From assembly GCA_040437565.1 (NCBI GenBank), contig JBDOQK010000007.1, positions 660,189-724,188 on the forward strand: a stretch of 64,000 bases of DNA. Direction: 5' to 3'. This document shows positions 48,166 to 60,070 of the stretch, one piece after another (position 1 is the stretch's first letter; each line of letters opens with the position of its first letter). The notes under the pieces are model-generated. The model saw only the letters and a program-made list of their open reading frames with translations. It made no database searches and had not been told where the DNA came from. Source of the stretch: Albugo candida. Taxonomy: Eukaryota; Oomycota; Peronosporomycetes; Albuginales. A program made the position numbers and the translations under genes.

Positions 48166-48261
48166 GGCAAGTGGAAATGCAAGTGCAACATGGATGCTTG
48201 TCCTAGTTGGACGGCTTTGTCCAGGCTAGTGTGCCGCGCACCAATTTACAAAACACGTTGT

Positions 48262-48488
48262 TCTGGACCATTTTTAGAACTTACAACTTAACAGCATTGA
48301 CAAGCTGGACACAGTCTTGTATCAAGGTGCCTGAGGCTACTGCAACCCGGGATTATCAATGAGAAGACATTATATCATCTCTCGCAGGTATTTTCTCGAA
48401 ACTTTTTTATATGTATGTTTGTTCTTTCAGATAGCTTAGGCAACTAGAGAATTCAGTTGTCTAATTTAAGTGATATAGACACATTCAA
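48262..48488 (-). repeat. Repeat A LTR-like end, solo copy
   Basis: Matches the end of the element at 53500-53763: TGGACCATTTTT, GCTGGACACAGTCTTGTA, a CTTTTTTATATGTATG stretch and GCAACTAGAGAA, ending in ATATAGACA. No ORF part accompanies it, so it is a solo or truncated copy. A SINE follows directly. Confidence 0.65.
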
Positions 48489-48700
48489 CTGAGCAGGCAG
48501 ACCACCTGCCGGAGGTCTTTAGTTCGATCCCCGGCAGTGTGGGCAGCGGTTTGAGCCCACCCCAGCAATAAGCTTGGAAAATATCTGCCTTCCTAAGTTT
48601 GAACTTAGACTTAAGTGATATTCACACGGTCAGGGACTTGTGATAGGATAAGGAAGCTAGTTAAACAAACAGATAAACAGTGTAATGAAATCCTTGTCAG
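48489..48700 (+). repeat. tRNA-derived SINE, copy 2
   Basis: Body and B box as in the copy at 24041 (TTAGTTCGATCCCCGGCAGT through GTGTAATGAAATC). The 5' tRNA-like part is poorly preserved or truncated. It sits exactly at the end of a repeat A copy, so one element may have inserted next to or into the other. Confidence 0.75.
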
Positions 48701-48889
48701 CCCAGGTGCAACGTATATTGCAACAAAGAAGAAAATTGGCACTAAACAATTTTCAGAGCAAAACGTTACACCCTCCACCATCCTAATCGTAGACATTTGC
48801 TTCAAGCGGTGTATAGACTCTCCATGCGTTCAATCTAATTCCGATGCCGGGAACGCGAAGTGCTAAACAGGAGAAATGGATATTATAGT

Positions 48890-48990
48890 AAAAATGCTTA
48901 GGTTCCCTATGATTTAAGGGGTGTGGCGATAGGGGTTCCCTAATTTATTTAGGGTATTGATATTCCGACAACTAAAATTGATACCCCGCC
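48890..48990. repeat. Fragment resembling a MULE terminal region
   Basis: AAGGGGTGTGGCGATA followed by GGTTCCCTAATTTATTTAGG resembles the inner end of the Mutator-like element at 59120-59160 (TTAGGGGTGTGGCGATACGG). Possibly a relic end of a related element. Confidence 0.4.
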
Positions 48991-49419
48991 AATTCTTTTT
49001 TAAATTACATTTTTATTTTTCATTTTAAATTACATCATGCCTACTTATTTTAGGAAACCGTTGAAATCCCTTCAGTTTGATGTGGTTGGCTAATTTCATG
49101 CGAGAAAACGTTAAAATCCCCTCAGTGCGTTTGCTAAGGTTTCCTCAGTTTGATATGATTCAATGTGATTGTCTAGTTTTCGAGCCTGATAATCCACCCA
49201 TTCCGACTGCAAACGAGACCATTATTCTATCCATCTTCAAACCGGCTTGTTTCTATCTCTTCGTATACCATTTTCCCCATTATTAGCTTTGTCAGCACAG
49301 CAATAAACGCTCTCGCGCCTCCGCAAGAAACGGCTTACGACACCCTGAAGGGGCAAAAGTGGCAATTGATGCGCATGCTCACGAAAAAAGCTACACATTG
49401 CGCGCAATGCGTACATGTA

Positions 49420-49939
49420 AGGTTAGAAACCGGAAGAATGGAGACGTGAAGGGTCAAGACCTCGAAAAAAACATGCTCACATGCCGGGGACGCGGTAAGA
49501 GGCGATAGTCATTTCTGTATACGCGTCTCCTACAGACGTAGAGTAGGTTGTCCATTCCGAGTCCTAATCCGCAAAATTGGAACCGAATATGCTGGGTGGC
49601 AGGTCGCTGTTGTTTGTGCAAATCATAACCGTGGTGCCTTTGACCACCCTTTTCGGCTCACCCGAAGGGAGGGGAAGCTAAAGCCGAGAGACGAGGCGGT
49701 TAATGAAGACTTAGGGTGAGAAGACGTTGAACCTAGTCGCATACTGACCTTTCTAAGACAGCAAGCACATACCTGCATGCGACAGCTCAAGATGTATACA
49801 ATGCGCGTCGCTTGCACATAGCCGAGATTCTGGCTGGCCGTTCATTACTTCAAGCACTGCTGGAAAACCTTGAAAGATCGGATTTAGTCTATCATATTCT
49901 ACAAACGCCAGGAAGTCTACAGTTGTAGACGATGCTGCT
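49420..49939 (+). mobile_element. Mutator-like transposase fragment
   Basis: The + strand, in more than one frame, encodes VGCPFRVLIRKIGTEYAG, WQVAVVCANHNRGAFDHPFR and, near 49770-49930, ATAQDVYNARRLHIAEIL followed by LLQALLENLERSDLVYHILQ. A CPF stretch, W-x-V-x(n)-HNH, then DIYN and an ALLxxL segment is the N-terminal order of MULE/FAR1-type transposases. The catalytic DDE part is missing, because a Copia LTR begins within about 20 bp of the end. It is a decayed partial copy, different in wording from the element at 56670. Confidence 0.65.
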
Positions 49940-52599
49940 AAAAGTTGAAGTGAAGCTGTTTTCAACGTCCCACAAACAATGTTTCTTGCGCTCTCTACCA
50001 TCCAATTATTTTATAAACAGATCGTGGCTGGACCTACCCACCGAGAGTGGTCGGCCGAATTTCTACACACTCTCCCCATCTTGCTTTTCTTTCAATAATT
50101 CTCCTCGGTCGTCCCACGCTCGCCCACACTCAATGGCTACAGCAAATTGAATAACTCTCGTAATTCTGCAATACTTTGCGCTGGCAACACTTTTGTCAGT
50201 AAGTCCGCCTTCAGAAGGCACGATTCCACAAACTTCGGTTTCACAATGTCCTTCCTCGCATGATCGCGTATAAACTTCATGCGCACTTCAACGTGCTTGA
50301 CACTCGACATACTTCCATCAGTCTCCAGCTGTCTGAAAGCATCCTGGTTGTCCATGAGCATTGACATCGGGGCCTTCACTTAAAATCCAATCTCGCGCAT
50401 CAACTATCTCAGTCCTAGCAATTCTCGCCCGATATGTGAGGCCGACGCTAACTCGGCCTCCATTGTCGAAGGGTATACCTCGGTTTGCTTTTTGCACACC
50501 CACTGCACAATAGCACCGTCCAAGGTTAAAACTCTTCCTGTAACAGACTTACGATCCATCTTATCAGCCGCATATTCCGAGTCACTCCAGCTCGCCAAAC
50601 TGACCTCGTTTCCTTAATTTCTTGGAACAATCATCTTGAGGTTAAGGTTCTTGGTCTCCTTTAAGTATCTGGCGACTCTTTTGTCAGCTTCCAGTAACTC
50701 ATATTAGGCTGATGAGCGCGCCGCGTGGCCTTGCGCACTGCAAAGCTGATATCCGGACGTGAACATCTTGCGACCCAGAGTAAGCTCCCACAAGCGACTG
50801 AAAATCGCGGATCGTTGGTTCACCTCTTTTTTTCGGTCATTTTTCAGCAACACAGGGTCCTTCTCCACTTCATTAGCTTCTCCACCGATAGGCGCACGAA
50901 CACCATTCGCCTCCATCAAACCATGATCCTCAAGTATTACTTCAATTGTCGCCTGTTGTTCCACCATGCACGTGTTTTCGTTCCCAAACAAACTCGCATC
51001 CCAAGAAACTTGCGAGGTTCGCTCGAATCTTTAATCGATAAACATGCCGTCTCCTCAAAAAACAGCTCTACCATCCTCGGACTGGACGCTGTGACTAGTA
51101 ACTCGTCCACGTAATTGCCGAAAATAGTCACGTTGTCTCCCTGGTGCTTATAGTACAAGCACATATCGGTTTCACACTGCGTGAATCCTGCCTCCCCCAT
51201 CCTGGCGTGTAGCAGTTTGCTTCACAGACGGCCTGCCTGCATGAGGCCATAGAGAGACTTCTTCAGCTGTAGCGCTAAGTACGATTTGTCTTGTACGCCA
51301 AATCGTCGTAAAGTGCCATTTTGAATCTTTATCCCCTGCGGAATTGCCTAGTAGATATCCAAATGCTCTTCTTTATCAGCCTTCACGTACGCATTAGAAA
51401 TGTTCCCGTTGTTTCGCAGGTACTCCCGAACTCAGCGCAAGGACTAAAATCACCTTCACCGTGCTCAACATCATAACAGCAGCAAACTTGAGACCATAAT
51501 TAACACCACATACCTGCTCACTATCACAGGCGACCAATCTAGCCTTGAACCGTTCGATAGCTCCATCAGCATCCGTTTTGGTCTTATAGAACCATTTTAT
51601 GTGCAGCACGTGGCAATTATTTGGTGGCCCTACGACCAACCTAACTCCGTTGTCTTCAAGCGCTTGCAGCCCTTCCGACAATGCAATGAGCCACCTCCCC
51701 TTTTGATCACTCTTCATGGCTTGACCATAATTCTTCAAGTCCGCCTACCGCACGCTATTTATTACTTCACCAGGCTGTTCACTTTCTTCACAGTTTCCGC
51801 GTGCCTCTTGCGCCACTGTCCTGATCATGTGCGCATCGCGCATACAGGGTTTCCTTTATCCTAGTCCCTTGCGTTTCCCACCTGGAACCGATATTGGGAT
51901 TTTTAAGGACGGATAACTTCCATGATCGCCTATTGCTTCATCGTCCTCCGTTAGATGCACACGACGTACTGCTCATTCTGCTCCTCGGTCAGTGTTTCCA
52001 CGTTTCGAACTTGCTCCGTGACGATTACGATCTTCTATTTTGGCAGATAAACCCTGTATCCCTTCATTTCATCACTCTTGACGATGATGATACCATGTTT
52101 TCCACGCTCACCCAGGGACTTGTTTCTCGCATCTCTATGCACCGTGCACGACGAGCCAAAAGCCACTATGTCACTTAAGTCAAAAGTGCCCATCGTGAGC
52201 ATTTGCAACGGTGACTGTCATCCTAAATTCGCTTTGCTTGGACTCCGGCTAAGAATATACGCCGCATATTCCGCGGCATCTCCCCAGAAGGCAAAAGTCA
52301 ATCCATAAGAGAAGAGCATGTCCGCACCATGTTCATGATGGTGCGTCGCATCCGCTCTGCTTTTCCGTTACTTGCTTGGTTACGTGGCTCGCTCACCCGC
52401 CGCGCAATACCAGTGTCCTTGCATGATAGCTCCAATGCCCTGTATTATCCTCCACTGTCCTTGCTCAAAACGAGAATCCGATAGTTAAACTGTCGCTTAA
52501 AGAAAGCCATGAAGTGCTTGAACTTCTGAGCTGCAACATCCACTTCTCAGTTTTCCGGCTACTACGTAACCCGCCAATTTAGTACAAAACAACTCGAAA

Positions 52600-53763
52600 C
52601 ACTAACTTTTTCAACTCTTTCCTCTCGAAAACAATCGTTCAAGTCGACATATCGACACAACCAAGGGTGCTAGCGTCCACTTGTAGTAACGTGGCAACCC
52701 TCATGAGACAGCCTGTTTTGGGAGATTGCATGATTGTTGATGAGTCGTCACCCCTGTGTGATGACGTGGAAAGTAAGTACCCCCACCCCCAGTGTGACGG
52801 TACAGGGTAATACCGGTACTACCGGTGGTACATGCGGTACTGTCGTTGCCTCGTCACAGGGTGACTCAATGGCAACTGCAAGTGTGGACGACACTAAAAG
52901 TCCCACTTTGGCTGACCTTAGAAAGTCACAGGAGTCCTTGCGTAAGGACCAGGCTAGAGCTCGGGCGAAATTTCGCGTGGAGCTCGCAAAGCCGGAAGCC
53001 TCGGATATCGAGGCTACACTGCAGCTATATGCTGATGGGGAGCACCCGGATTGGTCTGTTCTGTCTGCGAAATTGGAAGCAGCAAGACCTTTCCAAATCC
53101 GGAAAGCAACCTTCACGATGGTCTTGGAGACGGCCCAGTCCTTGACCCGTGCTCCAAATGGGGAAATCCTAACATCCTTGATGTGAGACCACGGTAATCC
53201 GGTTTTTGAAAGCCTACTGGACAGCCGGTCAATCGCTCAGTGTCGAAAATGCCTGGGTGCAACATTAGGGTGATGGTCACCACGGCGGATGCCTGCCAGC
53301 AGTTGGAGTGTCAGCCGGTGACTATCCTTGGGGAAAAGTACTTTTTTCGGGAGTTTGATACTCTTNNNNNNNNNNNNNNNNNNNNNNNNNNNNNNNNNNN
53401 NNNNNNNNNNNNNNNNNNNNNNNNNNNNNNNNNNNNNNNNNNNNNNNNNNNNNNNNNNNNNNNNNTTTCACAACGCCGTCAGTACTACATGGAACAACCG
53501 ACGGTACTTTTGGACCATTTAACAGCACAGGGTAGTTTTGGACCATTTTTTGACAACTTTTTACCACTTTCAATATTTATCCGTTACACGATGGATACAG
53601 TCTCGTACTGTAGTGGTTAACGCTACCGCACTGCAGGACTAGCAACGAGGGACATATTATTATCTCTCACAGGTATGTCACGAAACGTTTTTTATATGTA
53701 TATATGTTATTTAAGATAGCCTAGGCAACTAGAGAAGGCAGTTAGTCTGATTCTAGTAATATA
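52600..53763 (+). mobile_element. Repeat A element with gag-like ORF, inside Copia fossil
   Basis: The + strand frame 52862-53186 reads MATASVDDTKSPTLADLRKS, then ARAKFRVELAKPEASDIEAT and LYADGEHPDWSVLSAKLEAA, highly charged and helical, and matches the minus-strand frame at 36040-35860. The right end is the LTR-like sequence ending ATATAGACA, also seen at 28328, 35478, 36484 and 48488. Gap 53366-53465 lies inside, without flank duplication. I do not recognise the protein. A gag or a non-autonomous LTR element is the best guess. It is treated as a fossil. Confidence 0.6.
53366..53465. other. Assembly gap
   Basis: 100 N, no visible flank duplication. Confidence 0.8.
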
Positions 53764-55875
53764 GACACCTTCAACTGAGCTGCAACATCCTTGGACTTTG
53801 CCAAGAAAACGCAACAGTAGTTTGTCCGATGGTCGATAAAATTGACCACGTATCGGTTGCTCAACATGTCCCGCGGGGTCATCGGTACCTTCAAGTTGGA
53901 GCATTTGACTTGTCCAATCACATCGATCGTGCGTTTCTTCCAGTGTCCTTTCGCGACTGCGGGTTCTTGGTCTATTCCCTTGGGCGCAAGCCAAGCAGTT
54001 AGCGCGCAGCTCATCCGTGCGCTGTATTTCTGATGCGCAAGCCGTTTGTGAAAGTGCATTAGAGACCCTTTCTGCACATCCTGACCGACGTCCTTCTCGT
54101 GTTGTGCAACTACTGACATCTAGTTCGCATTTTTGTGCGTGCGCAACCAGCACGTTCTTGCGTTTTCCCACGTCGAAAACAGCCGGTCCTTTGTTCAATG
54201 CGGCTATCACACGTTACTGACCCCGGTATGACATTCCAAACCCTTTACCCTCCCATAATCCATGCGAACTGATGTTACTCTAGAGGTTTTCCGCGAAGTA
54301 TACATCCGTCAAGCGCACCTTGGTTCTTTTCCCCATTACTGTCGTTGTAATAATCACACTTACGCGCATCGTTATGCGAAGGTGACCACTATCCGCAGCA
54401 ACGCACTCGCTGAAGTATTTCTCAGGGTCTTCCATCATTGAAGAGTTATTTATCAGGGGTCGACTCGAGCGAGGATCCAGTATTCTTCCTCGACACTTGA
54501 TCCGTCAATGGCCAGGACGAAATTAATATCATCCGTCTCTCTTAGCTCAGCGCTTCCCTCGGGACACACTATCTTCAGATGTCCTGGCTTTCCACATTTG
54601 TAGCACGTGCGCACATCGCGATGGTCCTTGCGATTGTCTGTTCGGTTCTTGTGATAAGCTCGGCGCCCATTGGCGACGGTGTTAACCACGTCCTTTCCAA
54701 TATTCTTCCTGCGCAGTTCAATCTCAGTCGACTGCATAAAGTGCGCAAGATCATACTTGGGTCAGCGTAATGCACAATGCTGTCTTGAACTAGGTTGTCG
54801 GCATATCCGCACGCTTCAATCACCACCAACAAGTATAGGTAATGCTTCGTCTAGCTTCTCTTGGAGCTCTTAGAAGCTGTGAACATCTTCATACTGTATG
54901 CGGGAGTGATATTTGTCGGAAAGGTATGGATTAGACGCTGCATCGCATGCTATAACGTCGGCCGCTCTTCCCACCATCCCGAGACCTGTCGACTGTAATA
55001 TCGCTCCGCCATCCCGTTCAAGTGGTGCTCTAGTACGTCCACCCTGGCTTCTTCACTCAACAGGAAACCAATTGCTCGCTCCGCGAACATGATCTGACTT
55101 ACAAATTTCTTGCCCCACAACAGAAAAACACTTTCGAGTCCTTGATACAATTCCTTGCTATCAAAAGGTCAGATGCCCAGCTTCTTCTGTCGTATATCCG
55201 GCACGCGGTTGTATTGGAGTCCTGGTGCCATGTGCGTTGGAGGCGCCGGCTGGTAGATGGGTGGTAACACGTAATGCTGCGGCACTTACAAAATCTCAAG
55301 GTTGGCTGCTGCAGTAGCGTATCCAGGCTGTCTTGCACCAAAGTACGTTGATGGCGATACGCCGGGTGGCACACGCCTCGGTGGCGACACGTCCAACGTC
55401 ACTCTGGCCATGGATTTGCCCAGCCCTTACACCAACCCTATACTCGTGTCACTACAAACGCTCCTTCTCCTCCAGTCGCCCTTGCGACGCCTTCATGCGC
55501 TCCATGCTCTCCATGCGCTCCGTGAGGCTCGAGAGGAGATCCATCAGCTTGCTCTACGTGTCCTTGGTTCTTCCTTGACCTCTTCTTTCTCCTCCAGGGC
55601 GCCGGCCCTTGCGCGACCGGCAGGTGCCCTCCACTGCCGACGACCTTCAGCCGCAGCAACTTCTTCGCTATTTGGGCTCATAAGCTGTTAGACTTTACAA
55701 GTCGAGAGGATGCTGTGAATAGTAGAGGTAAAATTGTTTCTAACGTCCTAAAAACAATGCTTCTTAGGCTCTCTACCATCCAACCATTTTAAGAACATAT
55801 CGTGGCTGCACCTACCCGCCGAGAGTGGTCGGCCGAACTTCTTCACACTCTCACCATCTTGCATTTCTTCCAATA

Positions 55876-56419
55876 TTCGCGAGAGTGTTGAAAAGAGGGC
55901 TCGAATTATTACAACGTTACTCGTATTATCAGATTCCATGATTTGTACGCATTGCATGCTGAATGGCTTCAAACGATGCACCGTCCACGCTTCATCCAGT
56001 AGATCGTACTGTTTGATTAATTAAGTTGATGCTTAGTTTCATTGCCTCTAATCGCTTGAGGAAACCTTCCACTATCTATAATGAACTTCTTTAATATCAC
56101 GAATAGAGGTATGTGCCTTCATTTTATTAGGATGGGCGAGTTAACGCAAGAACTTACTACGTCAACAATACAATCGTACGTTTTACTGCTACATCGCTTT
56201 TCTCAGTCCACTTCTACATAGTCCTAGTCAGCTATTGATCGTTGAATCAAAATAATCACGCTTCATATTTTTTTTCCATTTCTAGAACGGCGCTGCCAAA
56301 AGACCTCTACCTTACTTTTCCATCCTACGGTTTAGTGGAGCCGAGCGGGTCACAACTCATTATCAAATTAACCCTTCAGTTTTAATGCTCATTGCAATAT
56401 TGAAATTTGGCTTTTCGCA
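55876..56419. other. Intergenic region
   Basis: AT-rich spacer. I see nothing recognisable. Confidence 0.5.
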
Positions 56420-56656
56420 TTGCACTCTAGTAATGGAGGTATCGACAAATTCCCTTTCATTGTATATCATACTAAAGATTCAAGCACGATTGATTCAGAT
56501 ACTGGTTGTACAAACAATTCACTCGCTTGGAAAGTGGAAAAACCCCGATTACTTCGGAAAGGACGATACGCCCACTTTTTTCGGATTGGAGAGAAAGGGA
56601 GTAGATTTTATCAAATCGAAAAATTGCGATGTAGTCAACCAGAGTGCTGGTATTGA
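56420..56656 (+). CDS. Short unrecognised frame next to MULE insertion
   Basis: Two overlapping + frames exist here. The 78-codon one contains GGIDKFPFIVYHTKDSSTID and KPRLLRKGRYAHFFRIGEKG, with codon-like composition and several Cys (CTNNS, LRCSQPECWY at the end). No family is recognised. The Mutator-like element begins 14 bp after its stop, so it could be part of a gene interrupted by that insertion, or chance. Confidence 0.25.
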   Translation: MHSSNGGIDKFPFIVYHTKDSSTIDSDTGCTNNSLAWKVEKPRLLRKGRYAHFFRIGEKGSRFYQIEKLRCSQPECWY

Positions 56657-56669
56657 TGCTTTTGTTCAA

Positions 56670-59299
56670 GGAGCCCGGTATAGACACACACCCTTTTAGG
56701 TATAGCCGCACCCCCTAATTGAATTGAGAACACCAGTATCATTACACCCTCTAAAAATCCTTGATAATTGAGAACCGGTATCGGCACACTCTATTTTCAA
56801 ATTCGCTATATGCACCTATTTACATTACTATAAAGACGCTAAGGTAGATACCCTGTCCTCACTATGCCACTTGCTTCACCCCCGGAACACACCTATGAGA
56901 CTTATGAGATTGCGGAAGAGGCAGTACAAACCTTTGCGTGGCAAGAAGGCTATTCAACAAAGAAAGGTCGCACAAAGGCCGACAAGTACGGAAATACTAG
57001 GGAATTGTGGCTTTCTTGCGTCCACGGTGGTCGTTACAAAAACAAAGGTACGAGGATCCGCCAAACATCAACGTGGCTTCTAATGTGCCCATGGTTAGTC
57101 ACCATCAGCGCCAACTGAGTCAAAATTTTGTACAAGAATGGAGAGTGAGTGTGGTCGTTGCAACTCACAATCATGAGGCAGTAGAAAATCTTTCAGCATT
57201 CCCAGAAGCCAGGGTATTGAACCAGCTGCAGAAGCAGCAGATTCTGGACTTGACAAAAGGTGGAGCGCCTCCTCGGTTGATTTTGAGTACGATGAAGAGG
57301 TCTGATCCTGCTTTTCCTGCCACCGGGCAAGACATTTACAATGTTCGAAAACGTGAACGAGCGGAGTTTCTCCTTGTCGTAGCTCTCTTGAAGCATTGTT
57401 GGACACACTAGAGGAAGATGCCATTAGGCATGAGCTTGATCGGGACCCCTCATCGGGTCAATTAATCGCCTTTTGATTGAACCTAAGCCTTGTACTCGAC
57501 AGACAATGATTTTTCTTCGGGTAAAGTTCTTATAGCAGATTCGACATACGAAACCAACCGNNNNNNNNNNNNNNNNNNNNNNNNNNNNNNNNNNNNNNNN
57601 NNNNNNNNNNNNNNNNNNNNNNNNNNNNNNNNNNNNNNNNNNNNNNNNNNNNNNNNNNNNGGCATGAGCTTGATCGGGACCCCTCATCGGGTCAATTAAT
57701 CGCCTTTTGATTGAACCTAAGCCTTGTACTCGACAGACAATGATTTTTCTTCGGGTAAAGTTCTTATAGCAGATTCGACATACGAAACCAACCGGTGAGT
57801 AAAATGCTTTCCAATTATTCTTTGCTCAACATCAACCAAGAGAAGACAAAATTTCCAGTTTTTAAACGCCATCGCTCCATGTCATGGGTGTGGCATGCAC
57901 AAACCAGTCATATTCCTTTTGCTATGTTTTCTTGGGACACGAATCAGAAGGTGATTACATTTGGGCACTTCGGCAAATAAGGAGAGCTTTTCAAGATAGA
58001 ATCACTGGTCCGATTGTCATTGCCACTGACAGAGAATTGGAATTGATGGCTGCAATCTCACGGGTTCTACCAGAAGCGAAGAATCCGGCTTTGCCATATG
58101 GCTAATTAATAAGAATGTCCTGGCAAACGCTAAAAAGCACTTTGCGAATGACGAAGACTGAAACAAAGTTATCAAAAAGTGATACGGATTGTACTGCTCA
58201 TCCACTGAACAGGATTTCGAAGAGAATTGGGTGCTCAAAGATGCTATTAATGAGACTGGCTATGCATAGTTACATTCTACATGGATTCCGCACAAGCAGA
58301 AATTAATGGACCAAAAATTAAGCATTTCGGGCATGTCCCTACATCTCGCGTTGAAGGCGGACATGCAACCTTGAAGAAATGGATTGCAGTTTCAACAGGG
58401 GATTTGGCAACAGTTATGAAAAATTGGTTCTCGCAGCTCAACAGCAGTGCCAAGGAATAAGTCAAATGCATACGATCGTTCACACATTATAGTCCACCTT
58501 AGTGGGAGCTTCTGGACAACTGTGAAGAGAAAGATTTCACATTATGCATTGAATGAAGTATGGAAAATATGCATTGACCATATTTTCTTTTCTGCAAGTC
58601 TTCAAGCAGTATCAAAAGGCACTATCGATGAAGAACAATGAAAAGTGCACTAGAACATTCACGAGCACTAAAAGATTGCCGTGCTCTCATGCCATCAAAG
58701 AGCTGCAAAAGATGGGTCAATGTTGCATGAAGCTCTTTAGTATGAGCACTGGTGGCTTTAAATGCCTGAACATCTCAAACTACATCATGCAATGCATTGT
58801 CAGGAAAAAACAAGCTTTTCGGACATTATGAAAAAGTTGCAAGAGCGTCATTCGGACTTGACGCCACACAGGCAGCGCTTTTTTGAGGAGGACCTCGATT
58901 GCCTTGCATCTCTTCCAGGCCCAGGGGTAAATGATCCTGCCGCAGTGGCCTCACGAGGACGATCGAAAGGGTCAACGAGTACCAAACGAGATCTGTCCGC
59001 ATGAGTACGTTGATTGGGAGTGGCAAAAACTGCCAAAACGAAGATGCGGGGCCTGCAACCAAGAAGGTCACAACAGGCGCACATCTCCACAACCCAAAAT
59101 TAACAAAACATACTTGTAATAATTTAGGGGTGTGGCGATACGGATTCTTAATCTAATTCTAATGTAAGGAATTTGGCGAGTGTGCCGATACCGGATCTCA
59201 TTTATCAAGAATATTTAGAGGGTTTAACGATACCGGTGCTCTCAATTAAGTGAAGGGGTGTGGCTATACCAAAAAGGATGTGTGGCTATACCGGGTTCC
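56670..59299 (+). mobile_element. Mutator-like element (MULE) with terminal inverted repeats
   Basis: Terminal inverted repeats of roughly 130 bp: the left begins GGAGCCCGGTATAGACACAC, the right is the reverse complement of GGAACCCGGTATAGCCACAC. The same 8 bp, TTGTTCAA, flanks both ends (56662-56669 and 59300-59307), fitting the 8-9 bp target duplication of MULEs. Inside, from the ATG at 56864, the transposase shows an N-terminal EEAVQTFAWQEGYSTKKGR region, HNHEAVENLSAFPEAR, GGAPPRLIL and DIYN, then a DSTYETNR-type first catalytic segment, EGDYIWALRQIRRAFQDR, TDRELELMAAISRVLP (about 58025), SSTEQDFEENW, and a C-terminal zinc knuckle CGACNQEGHN (about 59045). The reading frame changes several times, so the transposase is not functional as written. 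Gap 57561-57660 repeats 134 bp. Confidence 0.88.
57561..57660. other. Assembly gap, flanks duplicated (134 bp)
   Basis: 57427-57560 recurs exactly at 57661-57794 (offset 234). Confidence 0.93.
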
Positions 59300-59418
59300 T
59301 TGTTCAAACCTAGAGGGACGGGTCAAGAAAACTGTTTCGAACTCAGACGATTCGGGTATGATCTGATCAATAAATACAGAAAGGAAAGTGAGGAAAATGG
59401 TCATATATACAAGCTCAG

Positions 59419-60070
59419 ATGAGACCATGCTCACCATCAAGTTTGATCAGATCAACAAAATCGTTTTATTGTGAGCTCACTAGCTATAATGTTTGTCAAT
59501 TTGACAGGAAGTCGCTGGATCGTTCTATGGTTTGCGCAGAAGCTACATTTAAATCACTACAAGCAATTCAACAAGTGCACTCTAATCGTGCATATCTTTT
59601 GATCTTTTCCCTTTATAGGCTTACGATGCTGTTATAGCTGCAATCATGGAAGAAGCACCAAATTCAAAATTTGATGACCTCAATGGCTTTAACTGCGATA
59701 AAATCAAATATATTTAGCTTCCGACGTATGAAAACAAATTTTAAGAACACGAGCATTTATCGACTAACAGATGCTAATTATTTTAAGGAATCTGTCCTAT
59801 CCAAAAATAGATGCTTCCTGGCAGTGCAAAAACTCCGAAAGAAAAAACAATACATGGCCGCTTGGTGGTCAATTTATCAAAACTCATCAAAAATTACGAC
59901 GCCGTGCTATGGACATCACCAAAAGAACAAATTTACCTCAATATTATTTAGAACGTGACATTGATATCTACCCAGATGACTCGCTACAATCAAATCTCTT
60001 TTCTTTTCGTCTGCACCTTGTTTCTCATTGTACGACATGGAATACAAATTTTGTCGTATCATTCAGCTGA
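59419..60070 (+). CDS. Unrecognised gene, probably spliced
   Basis: From the ATG at 59419, MRPCSPSSLIRSTKSFYCEL leads to ATFKSLQAIQQ. A GTGCAC...TTATAG intron (about 59577-59619) joins it in frame to AYDAVIAAIMEEAPNSKFDD, ending at a TAG in about 32 codons. Overlapping this, two other + frames continue (59671-59958, and 59771-60070 with GGQFIKTHQKLRRRAMDITK and LPQYYLERDIDIYPDDSLQ), so further exons are likely and my model is incomplete. I recognise no family. The whole stretch is repeated exactly at 60403-61240 across a gap and is one locus. Confidence 0.4.

Larger units (their letters stand above)
49957..55875 (-). mobile_element. Ty1/copia LTR retrotransposon fossil, interrupted
   Basis: Direct repeats about 49957-50096 and 55735-55875 (sharing CTCTCTACCATCCAA and GAGAGTGGTCGGCCGAA) look like its LTRs, visibly diverged. 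On the minus strand, from the right, lie gag (about 55370-54950), a zinc knuckle (CYKCGKPGHLKIVCP near 54600), pre-integrase and integrase (about 54210-53780), then repeat A DNA, then the remainder of integrase (about 52580-51800), reverse transcriptase (about 51740-50700) and RNase H (about 50600-50137). It is a broken fossil with ten or more breaks, and old. The two halves overlap by about 60 bp of related sequence, so they may come from one interrupted copy or from two copies. Confidence 0.85.

Noticed and set aside
55302-55691. 129-codon + frame as a gene
   Set aside because: Runs opposite to the Copia gag region, with repetitive Leu/Arg composition. A shadow frame.
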